A stretch of DNA of 64,000 nucleotides from Bacillus sp. HSf4 (GTDB lineage: Bacteria; Bacillota; Bacilli; Bacillales; Bacillaceae), in NCBI RefSeq assembly GCF_029537375.1, contig NZ_CP120679.1, forward strand, positions 4,073,501-4,137,500. The letters run 5' to 3'. Positions 35,010 through 43,434 of the stretch are shown here, in pieces. The notes beneath the pieces are model-generated. The model saw nothing but the letters and a program-made list of their open reading frames with translations. It was not told the origin of the DNA and did not search any database. The translations under genes and the position numbers were made by a program. Numbering within the stretch: the first letter of the stretch is position 1; the number at the start of each line of letters is the position of its first letter.

Positions 35010-36449
35010 ATGAAAACGCAAATGACAGCGACTCAAGGATATGATCAGCTGCTTGAAGAAATTGCAGATTACACGGTCAATACCGCCATTTCCAGTGAAG
35101 AGGCGCTTGAGACGGCGCGTTATGTCTTAATGGATACACTCGGCTGCGGTTTGCTGGCGCTGAAGTTTCCCGAATGTACAAAACAACTCGGTCCGATCGT
35201 ACCGGGCACCGTCGTCCCAAACGGAACACGCGTGCCGGGTACGCAATTCGAACTCGACCCCGTGCAGGGTGCATTCAACATCGGCTGCATGATCCGCTGG
35301 CTCGATTATAATGACACATGGCTTGCTGCCGAATGGGGCCATCCTTCAGATAATTTAGGCGCCATTTTGGCCTGCGCCGATTTCGTCAGCAGACAGCGGC
35401 TCGCTGCCGGCAAAGAACCGCTCACCATCGCCGACGTGCTGACAGCGATTGTGAAGGCCCATGAGATTCAAGGCGTTCTCGCTCTGAACAACAGCCTGAA
35501 CAGAAATGGACTTGACCATGTCTTATTTGTCAAAGTCGCTTCGGCAGCTGTGGCATGCTCGCTTTTGGGCGGCACAAAACAGGATGTCATCAACGCCGTT
35601 TCACAAGCCTGGGTTGATAACTCAAGTCTGCGGACATATCGGCATGCACCGAACACCGGCTCGCGGAAATCATGGGCCGCCGGGGATGCGACCAGCCGGG
35701 GCGTGAGGCTCGCACTCATGACCCTCAAGGGCGAAATGGGCTACAAAACCGCGTTGTCCGCGCCAATGTGGGGATTTCAGGACGTCTTATTCGGCGGAAA
35801 AGAATTGACGCTTGCCAGGCCGCTCGATTCCTACGTCATTGAAAATGTTCTCTTTAAAATTGCCTATCCTGCCGAATTCCACGCGCAAACGGCGGCAGAA
35901 GCGGCGATTAGGCTTCACAGCGAGGCAAAGGATCGACTTGATGAAATTGATGAAGTGGTCATCACGACTCACGAATCGGCCATCAGAATCATCGACAAAA
36001 CGGGAGAGTTGCACAATCCCGCAGACCGTGACCATTGCCTTCAGTATATAACAGCCATCGGGCTGATCTACGGCGACATTACAGCTGATCATTATGAGGA
36101 CGAAACAGCGCAAAATCCAGAGATCGACCGGCTCCGCGAAAAAATGAAGACGGTTGAAAACAAACAATACTCTCTCGATTATCTCGACCCGGAAAAACGA
36201 TCTATCGCAAATGCCGTGCAAATTTTTTATCAAGACGGCTCACAATCGGAAAAAGTGGCGATCGAGTACCCGATCGGCCATCGGCGCCGCCGCAGTGAAG
36301 GCATCCCGCTGTTAAAAGAAAAATTTACGAACAATTTAAAAACCCGTTTTCCCGCCGGACAAGCGGAACGAATCAATGCTTTGCTCAATGATCCGCAAAC
36401 ATTAAAAAAGACATCTGTCCCAGACTTTATGGAACTGTTTGTTATCTAG
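35010..36449 (+). CDS. mmgE: 2-methylcitrate dehydratase (MmgE/PrpD family)
   Basis: Dehydrates 2-methylcitrate to 2-methyl-cis-aconitate; 479 residues of the MmgE/PrpD family. Visible features: [32 protein letters not shown] at the N-terminus, [67 protein letters not shown], and [23 protein letters not shown] 35010 with AAGGG upstream is preferred over longer frames that overlap mmgD by over 80 bases. Co-transcribed with mmgD and prpB. Confidence 0.92.
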   Translation: MKTQMTATQGYDQLLEEIADYTVNTAISSEEALETARYVLMDTLGCGLLALKFPECTKQLGPIVPGTVVPNGTRVPGTQFELDPVQGAFNIGCMIRWLDYNDTWLAAEWGHPSDNLGAILACADFVSRQRLAAGKEPLTIADVLTAIVKAHEIQGVLALNNSLNRNGLDHVLFVKVASAAVACSLLGGTKQDVINAVSQAWVDNSSLRTYRHAPNTGSRKSWAAGDATSRGVRLALMTLKGEMGYKTALSAPMWGFQDVLFGGKELTLARPLDSYVIENVLFKIAYPAEFHAQTAAEAAIRLHSEAKDRLDEIDEVVITTHESAIRIIDKTGELHNPADRDHCLQYITAIGLIYGDITADHYEDETAQNPEIDRLREKMKTVENKQYSLDYLDPEKRSIANAVQIFYQDGSQSEKVAIEYPIGHRRRRSEGIPLLKEKFTNNLKTRFPAGQAERINALLNDPQTLKKTSVPDFMELFVI

Positions 36450-36460
36450 GAGGTTTTAAC

Positions 36461-37378
36461 ATGTGGATTGTTTCAAAACAAGCGAGCCAGAAAGAACTCG
36501 CCGAGAGCTTCAGACGGCTCATGGAAGCGCCGGATATTTTGAAAATCCCCGGTGTCCACGACGGAATGGCGGCGATAACCGCTAAAAAAATCGGCTTTCA
36601 AGCGCTCTATCTTTCGGGCGCCGCTTATACGGCAAGCCGGGGAATGCCGGATCTCGGGATGATTCACTCAGAGGAGATGGCGGAAAAAGCCCGTGAACTT
36701 GTCAGAGCCGCGAACCTCCCGCTTTTGGTCGATATTGACACAGGCTACGGCGGTGTTTTGAATGCGGCGCGAACGGCCGCGGAAATGGCGGAGAACAGAG
36801 TCGCGGCCGTTCAAATCGAGGATCAGCAGCTTCCGAAAAAATGCGGACACTTAAACGGAAAAACACTGCTCCCGGCCAGGGACATGATCGCAAAAATCAA
36901 AGCGATCAAACAAACCGCTCCATCACTTGTTGTCGTAGCGCGCACGGATGCAAAGGCTGTGGAAGGAACCGAAGCCGCCGTCAAACGCGCCAATCTGTAT
37001 GCTGAGGCGGGAGCTGACGCAATTTTTCCGGAAGCATTGACAAGCGCGGCCGAGTTTCAAGAAATGGCTTCTGCCATCAAGGCGCCTGTGCTCGCCAACA
37101 TGACGGAATTCGGAAAAACCCCTTATTTCACGGCGGAGGAATTTCAACTGCTCGGATGCAGCATGGTGATTTATCCGGTCACTTCACTAAGGGCCGCCGC
37201 GAAGGCGTATGAGCGGGTCTTCACGGAAATTTACGAAAAAGGCACGCAAAAAGGCGCACTAAAGGATATGCAGACGCGCGAAGAGCTGTATGATGCCATA
37301 CATTACTATGATTATGAAAAAATGGACGAAAACATCGCCAAGACCATACTGCCCGAGATCGGAAAAGAAAACCGCTAA
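36461..37378 (+). CDS. prpB: Methylisocitrate lyase (PrpB; YqiQ-like)
   Basis: Cleaves 2-methylisocitrate to pyruvate and succinate; 305 residues of the isocitrate lyase superfamily. Seen: LSGAAYTASRGMPDLGM, DIDTGYGG, VQIEDQQLPKKCGHLNGK with the catalytic Cys in KKCGH, ARTDAKAVEG and MTEFGKTPYF. GGAGG stands 7 bases before ATG. It ends the propionate-detoxifying operon; its terminator hairpin is the target that the downstream insertion sequence duplicated. Confidence 0.93.
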   Translation: MWIVSKQASQKELAESFRRLMEAPDILKIPGVHDGMAAITAKKIGFQALYLSGAAYTASRGMPDLGMIHSEEMAEKARELVRAANLPLLVDIDTGYGGVLNAARTAAEMAENRVAAVQIEDQQLPKKCGHLNGKTLLPARDMIAKIKAIKQTAPSLVVVARTDAKAVEGTEAAVKRANLYAEAGADAIFPEALTSAAEFQEMASAIKAPVLANMTEFGKTPYFTAEEFQLLGCSMVIYPVTSLRAAAKAYERVFTEIYEKGTQKGALKDMQTREELYDAIHYYDYEKMDENIAKTILPEIGKENR

Positions 37379-37389
37379 TCCAAACGAAA

Positions 37390-37409
37390 GGGCTGCCAAT
37401 CGGCAGCCT
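37390..37409. repeat. Left copy of the 20-bp target duplication (terminator hairpin)
   Basis: GGGCTGCCAATCGGCAGCCT, a hairpin (GGCTGCC/GGCAGCC) that follows prpB. The identical 20 bases occur at 38969-38988 on the other side of the insertion sequence. Here the T run is lost because IS DNA follows directly. Confidence 0.85.
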
Positions 37410-38968
37410 CAGGCTGTCGAGAAAATCTCGACAGTCTTTTATTTTTCCCTTAAATCATCCATTTCTTCATTTTATAATAAAGAAAAGGACTTAAAAGGAA
37501 GGTGTTTTGCTAATGTTCTACACCAGAAATTCTTCTCAAAACGAAGCCGAATTCGTATTGCTTGATCAACTTGTTGAAGAGGATCATCTGCTACGCAAAA
37601 TTGACAAATACATAGATTTCTCGTTCATTATTGAAAAGGTTAAGCCTTACTACAGTGAGAATAATGGCCGGCCATCTCTCGATCCATTGATTTTATTCAA
37701 AATGATGTTTATCGGATACCTGTACGGTATCCGTTCAGAAAGACAGCTCGAAAAAGAAATTTACTACAATATGGCCTACAGATGGTTTTTAGGATTAAAT
37801 ATCAATGATCCAGTTCCTCATCATTCAACGATCAGTTGGAACCGACGCACTCGTTTCAAAGATACAACCATTTTCCAAGATATTTTTGATGAAATTGTCC
37901 TTCAAGCCATCAATCACGAAATGGTTGGCGGGCGTGTCCTTTTTACCGATTCAACCCATCTCAAAGCCAACGCCAACAAGCATAAATATACGAGGAAAAC
38001 AATTGAACAGGATACACAAAACTATATAAAGGACTTGGATGAAGCCGTGCAAGAAGATCGAGAGGCGCACGGAAAAAAGTCTTTAAAAGCCAAAGAGGAG
38101 GTGAAAGCTAAAAAAGAAATTCGCCACAGTACCACCGATCCCGAAAGCGGCTATCTTTACCGTGAAAATAAACCTGAAGGTTTTTTCTATTTGGATCATC
38201 GAACAACGGATATGAAATACAATATCATCACCGATGTCTATGTAACACCTGGCAATGTCCATGATTCTGCACCTTATCTTGATCGTTTAGATCACCAAAT
38301 CGGACGATTTGGTTTTCAAGTTGAAGCCGTCGCTCTGGATTCCGGCTATTTAACAACACCAATCTGTAAAGGGCTTTCCGACCGCCATATTTTTGGCGTC
38401 ATTGCCCACAGACGCTTTCATCCTAAAAAAGGTTTGTTTCCTAAATGGAAGTTTCAATACGACAATGAAAAAGATCAGTACATTTGTCCAAACGGACAAA
38501 CACTTTTTTACTCCACAACCGATCGAAAAGGCTACAGGTTTTATAAATCAAATCCTGAAAAATGCGCTTCATGTCCTCTGCTTGAGAGCTGTACACGATC
38601 TAAAAACCATCAGAAGGTCGTTTCAAGACACATATGGGAGGATCATAAAGAAAAGGTCAGGGAAAATCGTTTGACTGCCTCAGGAAAAAACCTCTACAAA
38701 AAAAGAAAAGAAAAAATAGAGCGAAGCTTTGCAGATTCAAAACAGCTGCATGGGCTTCGCTACTGCCGGTTGAGGGGAAAACGGAATGTGACGGAACAAG
38801 TTCTCCTCACAGCTACCTGCCAGAATATGAAGAAGATTGCCACACACCTAGCGAAGCTAGGCTAGGAGTGTGGGAGGCCTTTTTCTGTTTCTTTGTAAGA
38901 AGAAAAACATATCAAAACCTATTTAAAACAAAAAGCTTGTAGAAAAACATGGGTTTCTCTACAAGCTG
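37410..38968 (+). mobile_element. IS1182-family insertion sequence, about 1559 bp
   Basis: The ends are fixed by the 20-bp direct repeats. Terminal inverted repeats agree at 12 of 15 bases (CAGGCTGTCGAGAAA left; CAGCTTGTAGAGAAA as complement of the right end). Both ends also fold into hairpins: CTGTCGAGA/TCTCGACAG on the left and AGCTTGTAGA/TCTACAAGCT on the right. The single gene is a full-length DDE transposase. The element looks intact and could be mobile. Family assignment rests on the transposase type and the stem-loop target; the IS name is not known to me. Confidence 0.85.
37513..38865 (+). CDS. IS1182-family DDE transposase
   Basis: A 450-residue transposase with the DUF772-like N-terminal domain (LLRKIDKYIDFSFIIEKV, GRPSLDPLILFKMMFIGYLYGIRSERQL, NMAYRWFLGL) and a DDE_Tnp_1 catalytic core: first Asp in VLFTDSTHLKANANKHK, second in VALDSGYLTTPI, Glu in the C-terminal KIERSFADSKQLHGLRYCRLRG. 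A zinc-like Cys set CASCPLLESC lies between. ATG 37513 follows GAAGGTG by 8 bases. No frameshift or stop is seen. Its base use is more AT-rich than the flanking metabolic genes. Confidence 0.92.
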   Translation: MFYTRNSSQNEAEFVLLDQLVEEDHLLRKIDKYIDFSFIIEKVKPYYSENNGRPSLDPLILFKMMFIGYLYGIRSERQLEKEIYYNMAYRWFLGLNINDPVPHHSTISWNRRTRFKDTTIFQDIFDEIVLQAINHEMVGGRVLFTDSTHLKANANKHKYTRKTIEQDTQNYIKDLDEAVQEDREAHGKKSLKAKEEVKAKKEIRHSTTDPESGYLYRENKPEGFFYLDHRTTDMKYNIITDVYVTPGNVHDSAPYLDRLDHQIGRFGFQVEAVALDSGYLTTPICKGLSDRHIFGVIAHRRFHPKKGLFPKWKFQYDNEKDQYICPNGQTLFYSTTDRKGYRFYKSNPEKCASCPLLESCTRSKNHQKVVSRHIWEDHKEKVRENRLTASGKNLYKKRKEKIERSFADSKQLHGLRYCRLRGKRNVTEQVLLTATCQNMKKIATHLAKLG

Positions 38969-38988
38969 GGGCTGCCAATCGGCAGCCT
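38969..38988. repeat. Right copy of the 20-bp target duplication with intact T tract
   Basis: The same 20 bases as at 37390-37409, here followed by TTTTTCATTT, so this copy keeps the terminator for plus-strand transcription, and its stem also follows the chrA stop on the minus strand. Confidence 0.85.
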
Positions 38989-38995
38989 TTTTCAT

Positions 38996-40189
38996 TTACA
39001 CCAATGTCATGAAAGCCCCACCGGCTGCCCCCGCCGCCACAATGATCCAAGGCGGAAGCTTCCAATAAACAAGCAGGCTGAACAATACGGCTGCTAACGC
39101 AAAGTCGAGCGGCGTGAGGATCGAACTCGTCCAGATCGGCTGATAGAACGCCGAGATCAAGATGCCTACGACAGCTGCGTTCACACCCATTAATCCCCCT
39201 TTTACTTTTGGATTTCGCCGCAGCGCATCCCAGAAAGGCAGCGTTCCCAAAATGAGCAGGAAGGCCGGTAAAAAGATCGCGGCCGTTGCCAGCAGTCCCC
39301 CCTGCCAGCCATTCATCACAGCGCCGAGATATGACGCAAACGTAAACAATGGACCCGGAACCGCTTGAGCCGCACCGTACCCGGCTAAAAAGGCTTCTTC
39401 GCTTAACCATCCTGTTGGAACAAATTCACGCTCCAACAATGGCAGGACGACATGCCCGCCGCCGAATACGAGAGAACCCGATCTGTAAAAACTGTCAAAC
39501 ATCGCGACCCAGCCTATGGATGTCATGTCCCTTAAAACCGGGAGAAGGACGAGAAGTCCGAAAAATAAGCTTAGACAAACGGCGGCAAACCGGCGGGACA
39601 CCGGAAATTCCATGACGGAAGCGGCCGTTTCGCTTTGCTCTTTGTAGAAAAGATAGCCTGCAAAAGCGGCCAGTATGATGACGCCAACCTGGGTAAAAGC
39701 CGTCTGCCAAAGCAGTGTGGCGACAAGCGCGAATAACGCAATCGCCTTTCGCTTTAAATCAGGCGTCAGTTTTTGCGCCATGCCGAGGATCGCTTGTGCG
39801 ACCACGGCAACGGCAACGATTTTCAAGCCGTGAATCCAGCCGGCTGTCCCGATGTCAAGTCCCTGAAGGAGCAAGGCAAAGATCACCAATGCGATGACAG
39901 ACGGGAGCGTAAATCCGATAAACGCCAAGATTCCCCCGAGCACACCGGCGCGCATGACGCCGATGCCGATCCCGACCTGACTGCTGGCCGGACCGGGCAA
40001 AAACTGGCATAATGCGACCAGATCGGCGTAGTTTTTTTCGTCCAGCCATCTTCTTTTGCGGACATACTCTGCGTGGAAATATCCCAAGTGGGCAATCGGC
40101 CCGCCGAAAGACGTCAGTCCAAGCCTTGTTGAAACGAAAAGAATTTCAATCAGCGTCTTTAATCTTCGATCCGCTTGATGCTTTGTCAT
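38996..40189 (-). CDS. chrA: Chromate transporter ChrA (CHR family)
   Basis: Long-chain CHR-family membrane protein (397 residues) made of two homologous halves, exporting chromate. The N-terminal half has LGLTSFGGPIAHLGYFHAEYVRKRRWLDEKNYADLVALCQFLPGPASSQ; the C-terminal half repeats it as RSGSLVFGGGHVVLPLLEREFV and GYGAAQAVPGPLFTFASYLG. FGGP and PGP signatures are thus both duplicated. ATG 40189 is set by AAAGGAG 9 bases upstream. In operon with the PadR regulator (20 bases apart). B. subtilis has split half-size versions (ywrA/ywrB). Confidence 0.9.
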   Translation of the reverse strand: MTKHQADRRLKTLIEILFVSTRLGLTSFGGPIAHLGYFHAEYVRKRRWLDEKNYADLVALCQFLPGPASSQVGIGIGVMRAGVLGGILAFIGFTLPSVIALVIFALLLQGLDIGTAGWIHGLKIVAVAVVAQAILGMAQKLTPDLKRKAIALFALVATLLWQTAFTQVGVIILAAFAGYLFYKEQSETAASVMEFPVSRRFAAVCLSLFFGLLVLLPVLRDMTSIGWVAMFDSFYRSGSLVFGGGHVVLPLLEREFVPTGWLSEEAFLAGYGAAQAVPGPLFTFASYLGAVMNGWQGGLLATAAIFLPAFLLILGTLPFWDALRRNPKVKGGLMGVNAAVVGILISAFYQPIWTSSILTPLDFALAAVLFSLLVYWKLPPWIIVAAGAAGGAFMTLV

Positions 40190-40208
40190 TGAATTAAACT
40201 CCTTTCGG

Positions 40209-40517
40209 CTATTCTTTAATTTCCTTAAACAGTTCATATGCTTTCAATCTGGCTTCTTTCAGCACGCCCATGCCTTTTTCCGTGGCGGAATAATACTTTC
40301 TGATTTTCCCGTCTACATTTCGTTCTTCTTTGACGAGAAGTCCATCGGACTCCATCGAATGGAGAATCGGATATAATGTGCCCGCACTGATGTTGTATCC
40401 GTGTTCTTTTAATTCCTCCAACATCCATAATCCGAAAATCGGTTGTTCACCGGCATGATGCAAAATGTGTATTTGAATAAATCCAAGGAATAGTTTTCGC
40501 AGCACTTTATCTTCCAA
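40209..40517 (-). CDS. PadR-family transcriptional regulator
   Basis: Small winged-helix regulator of 102 residues: LFLGFIQIHILHHAGEQPIFGLWMLEELKEHGYNISAGTLYPILHSMESDGLLVKEERNV is the PadR N-terminal domain, followed by the wing KIRKYYSATEKGMGVL and a dimerisation helix. Start is a TTG at 40517, 7 bases after a perfect GGAGG; no ATG fits. It is the first gene of the padR-chrA operon and probably represses it. Two palindromes directly upstream are likely operators. The inducer could be chromate or oxidative stress. Confidence 0.82.
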   Translation of the reverse strand: MEDKVLRKLFLGFIQIHILHHAGEQPIFGLWMLEELKEHGYNISAGTLYPILHSMESDGLLVKEERNVDGKIRKYYSATEKGMGVLKEARLKAYELFKEIKE

Positions 40518-40535
40518 TACAGCACCTCCTTTTAT

Positions 40536-40568
40536 CGATATCCAATATCGAAATCCGATATCGGATTT
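40536..40568. promoter_or_regulatory. Tandem palindromic operators before padR-chrA
   Basis: A perfect 18-base palindrome AAATCCGATATCGGATTT (40551-40568) adjoins CGATAT-CCA-ATATCG (40536-40550). Both share the CGATAT/ATATCG core. The pair lies 19-51 bases before the padR start codon. Confidence 0.65.
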
Positions 40569-40658
40569 ACATAATTGGAGTGTAACATCTGCTTTCTCCA
40601 ATTTCAAGCTCATTTGAACGGAAAAAAGCAAGCCTTGCTTTAGGCTTGCCCATTCCTT

Positions 40659-42374
40659 TTAAGATTGATATTGCACGCGGTGCAGGCTGGCGAAAACCCC
40701 GCCTTTTTCAACCAATTCATCGTGTGATCCTTCTTCCGCGATTCCGTCTTCGGTGACGACCACAATCCGGTCGGCATTGCGGATGGTGGCGAGCCTGTGG
40801 GCGATGACGAGCGTTGTTCTGTCTTTTGCAAGCTCTGTCAAAGCGTTTTGGATGATTTGCTCCGTCTCTGTATCAAGAGCGGATGTGGCTTCATCCAAAA
40901 TGAGAATCGGCGGGTTTTTAAGAAACATGCGCGCGATCGCGATCCTCTGTTTTTGACCGCCGGACAGCTTCAGCCCTCTTTCACCGACCTGTGTTTCATA
41001 GCCGTCCGGAAGCGACGCTATCAGCTGTTCCAAATGCGCCATTTTGGCGGCTCGTTTGATTTCTTCATCAGTTGCATCCAATTTTCCGTAGGCGATGTTT
41101 TCGCGGAGAGTGCCTGTAAATAAAAAGACATCCTGCTGGACAATCCCAATTTGTGAACGAAGCGACCGCTTTGTCATGTCGCGGACATCGATTCCGTCAA
41201 TCGTAATCGCACCGCCGTCCACATCGTAAAAGCGGGGAATCAGTGAGCTGATCGTCGTTTTGCCCGCTCCAGACGGCCCGACGAAAGCAACCGTCTCACC
41301 CGCTGTAATCGAAAGATCGATTCCATTCAGAACAGGCTTGTGCTCTTCATAGCCAAACGTCACATTGCAGAATACAATATTTCCTTCCAATGCGGGAACA
41401 TCAACAGCATCCGCGCGGTCAACGATCTGCGGCTCGGTATCGATCAGCTCCGTAAAGCGCTTGAAACCGGCCATCCCTTTCGGATAAAGCTCAAGAATCG
41501 CGCTGATTTTATCAATCGGTTTAAACAGAACATTGACATACAAAACAAAACCGACAAATTCGCCGTATGACATGTTCCCGGAAAAGCTGAGCCATGCTCC
41601 GAACACAAGGACCGCGAGAATCATCAGACGGGTCATCAAAAATGTTCCCGCCGTCGTCAGCGCCATTGTTTTATAGCCTTTCAGCTTGGCCTTGCGGAAT
41701 TTTTGGTTGTTTTTTAAAAAACGGGAAATCTCAAAACGTTCATTCGTAAACGATTGAACGACGCGAACACCTGACACGCTGTCCTCAACCCTTGCATTGA
41801 CATCGGCAATCTCACTGTACATCTCTCTCCAGGCCCGGTTCATTCTAATATTTGAATAAGTGATCAATATGATCAAAAGCGGGACAAACAAAATCGCGAC
41901 GAGCGCGAGCTTTACATTGATCGTCAGCATGATCCAAAACGCTCCCACAAAGGTCATGACCGCGATAAACAGATCTTCCGGTCCGTGATGGGCAAGCTCG
42001 CCGATGTCAAACAGATCGTTTGTAATGCGGCTGATAATATGCCCGGTCTTCGTGTTATCAAAATAGCGGAACGATTGGCGCTGCACATGCTGAAACAGAT
42101 CCTGGCGCATGTCCGTTTCAATATTGATCCCCAGTTTATGCCCGAGATAATTGACAATATACTGAAGACCCGTGCTAAGCAAATAGATCACAAGCAGTCC
42201 GATGCTGACCCAGACGATGTCAAACCATTCTCCCCCGGGGATCAGCGTATCGATGAACCATTGGACAACCAAAGGAAACGCCAGCTCTAAAAGAGCGACG
42301 ATAATCGCACTGCTGAAATCAATAAAAAACAGCCGTTTATGAGGTTTATAGTATGAAAAAAAGCGGCGTATCAT
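40659..42374 (-). CDS. ywjA: ABC exporter half-transporter, YwjA-like
   Basis: Fused membrane/ATPase ABC protein (571 residues) forming a homodimeric exporter. Residues 1-310 hold six helices (type I exporter fold; RYFDNTKTGHIISRITNDLFDIGELAHHGPEDLF), and 335-571 the ATPase with Walker A GPSGAGKTT, Q-loop QDVFLFTGTL, signature LSGGQKQR, Walker B ILILDEATSALD and H-loop AHR. The text around AHHGPEDLF and a Fur-like box upstream recall B. subtilis YwjA, whose gene belongs to the Fur regulon; the substrate is unknown. GGAG lies 9 bases before ATG. Symbol is tentative. Confidence 0.75.
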   Translation of the reverse strand: MIRRFFSYYKPHKRLFFIDFSSAIIVALLELAFPLVVQWFIDTLIPGGEWFDIVWVSIGLLVIYLLSTGLQYIVNYLGHKLGINIETDMRQDLFQHVQRQSFRYFDNTKTGHIISRITNDLFDIGELAHHGPEDLFIAVMTFVGAFWIMLTINVKLALVAILFVPLLIILITYSNIRMNRAWREMYSEIADVNARVEDSVSGVRVVQSFTNERFEISRFLKNNQKFRKAKLKGYKTMALTTAGTFLMTRLMILAVLVFGAWLSFSGNMSYGEFVGFVLYVNVLFKPIDKISAILELYPKGMAGFKRFTELIDTEPQIVDRADAVDVPALEGNIVFCNVTFGYEEHKPVLNGIDLSITAGETVAFVGPSGAGKTTISSLIPRFYDVDGGAITIDGIDVRDMTKRSLRSQIGIVQQDVFLFTGTLRENIAYGKLDATDEEIKRAAKMAHLEQLIASLPDGYETQVGERGLKLSGGQKQRIAIARMFLKNPPILILDEATSALDTETEQIIQNALTELAKDRTTLVIAHRLATIRNADRIVVVTEDGIAEEGSHDELVEKGGVFASLHRVQYQS

Positions 42375-42459
42375 AGATGTGCACTCCTTATCTAAACTCT
42401 TTACGAAATAGATCGTATCATAGTTTTCGGTGCGAAGTGCAAAAATTTTGAAAAATAAT

Positions 42460-42474
42460 TGAAAATTATTCTCA
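42460..42474. promoter_or_regulatory. Fur-box-like site upstream of the ABC exporter gene
   Basis: TGAAAATTATTCTCA on the plus strand (TGAGAATAATTTTCA on minus) matches the 7-1-7 Fur box TGATAATNATTATCA at 12 of 14 defined positions. It is 86 bases before the ywjA-like start. Confidence 0.5.
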
Positions 42475-42488
42475 AGCGGTACACGGCC

Positions 42489-43148
42489 TCATAAAGGAAG
42501 CCCAGCCTCCCGAGCGCCCTGAACGACAAGCTTCGCGATTTCTCCCGCGCCGTATTCAGAGAAGTGTGTGTTGTCACTGACACCGTCTGGATAATTGGGA
42601 TGCTCCCCAGGTTCAAGCCACAAAAACAGTTTTTTCGAAGCTTCAGGCCCCAATGATTGCAGCAATCGGCCGCTTTTTAAGGCGAGGTCAATAAGCGGTG
42701 TCTGAAGCTCTGAAGCAAGCTCTCTCACCGCATCGGGATAGTCGCCGTGCGTATCGGTTAGACAGCCTTGATTGTCAAACGCTCTCCTTGCTACCGGTGT
42801 GATCAGCACCGGATTGGCATTTTTCCGCCTTGCCGAATCGACATAGCGGCCGAGATAGACCTTGAATGTTCCAAAGGGATCTGTATGGCGTTCATCCGGT
42901 TTTTGATCGTTGTGTCCAAACTGGACAAATAAATAGTCGCCGCCTCTGATTTGCTTCAATATCTTCTCCAGCCTGCCTTCTTCAATAAAGCTTTTTGAAC
43001 TTCTCCCCGATGCCGCTTCGTTCCGGACCAACAAGCCCGGCTTCACATACTCTCCAATTTTTTGACCCCATCCGGCACGCGGGGCAACAGAAGCACCATA
43101 GTCTGATACCGTTGAGTCCCCAGCCAAGAATAATTGAATGTCTTGCAT
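42489..43148 (-). CDS. SGNH/GDSL esterase, rhamnogalacturonan acetylesterase-like (YesY/RhgT type)
   Basis: A 219-residue SGNH hydrolase: block I FLAGDSTVSDYG (Ser nucleophile in GDS), block II AASGRSSKSF, block III FVQFGHNDQKP (Asn) and block V DNTHFSEYGAGEIA (His, with Asp three before). This pattern is that of rhamnogalacturonan/pectin acetylesterases such as RhgT and YesY. No signal peptide is present, so it acts inside the cell, perhaps on imported acetylated oligosaccharides. GGGGGATGGAAC precedes the ATG. It stands alone; a pectate lyase gene is 12 kb away. Confidence 0.8.
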   Translation of the reverse strand: MQDIQLFLAGDSTVSDYGASVAPRAGWGQKIGEYVKPGLLVRNEAASGRSSKSFIEEGRLEKILKQIRGGDYLFVQFGHNDQKPDERHTDPFGTFKVYLGRYVDSARRKNANPVLITPVARRAFDNQGCLTDTHGDYPDAVRELASELQTPLIDLALKSGRLLQSLGPEASKKLFLWLEPGEHPNYPDGVSDNTHFSEYGAGEIAKLVVQGAREAGLPL

Positions 43149-43296
43149 GTTCCATCCCCCTTTTTTCTACACTACAATAAATATACATTTTAATCCATTT
43201 TGTTCTTTATACGACTCTTTTTTATAGAAAAACACCCTCAATTGACAGAAAACTATCAATTATTTTAAATTTTTTTTAGAAAATTAACTAAAAATA

Positions 43297-43325
43297 TTTA
43301 CTTGTATGGTAAATGATGATAGATT
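43297..43325 (+). promoter_or_regulatory. Promoter-like element of the first secreted paralogue
   Basis: TTTACT (43297-43302) and TAGATT (43320-43325) are separated by 17 bases. The same two hexamers with the same spacer stand before the second paralogue, and the surrounding roughly 60 bases are also conserved, so this is the probable promoter. The remainder of 43149-43434 is AT-rich without a gene. Confidence 0.55.
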
Positions 43326-43434
43326 AAGTAAACAAGAAAAGGAATTTAGTAGATCGCGATCGTAATTGTACCTTTTCTTGAATATTTTAGGACGTCCTCT
43401 AACACTTACATTGCCATTTAGGAGGAACATTCAG

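Noticed and set aside
35787..36233. Minus-strand frame of 148 codons
   Set aside because: Antisense to mmgE; no ribosome site and no family resemblance.
37410..37450. Left IS hairpin followed by TCTTTTATTTTT as the natural prpB terminator
   Set aside because: The inverted repeat with the right IS end and the 20-bp duplication place it inside the element, although it may now act as a terminator.
42375..43434. Prophage or toxin-antitoxin pair around the secreted paralogues
   Set aside because: Neither gene resembles a toxin, both have signal peptides and separate promoters, and no integrase or attachment repeats are near.
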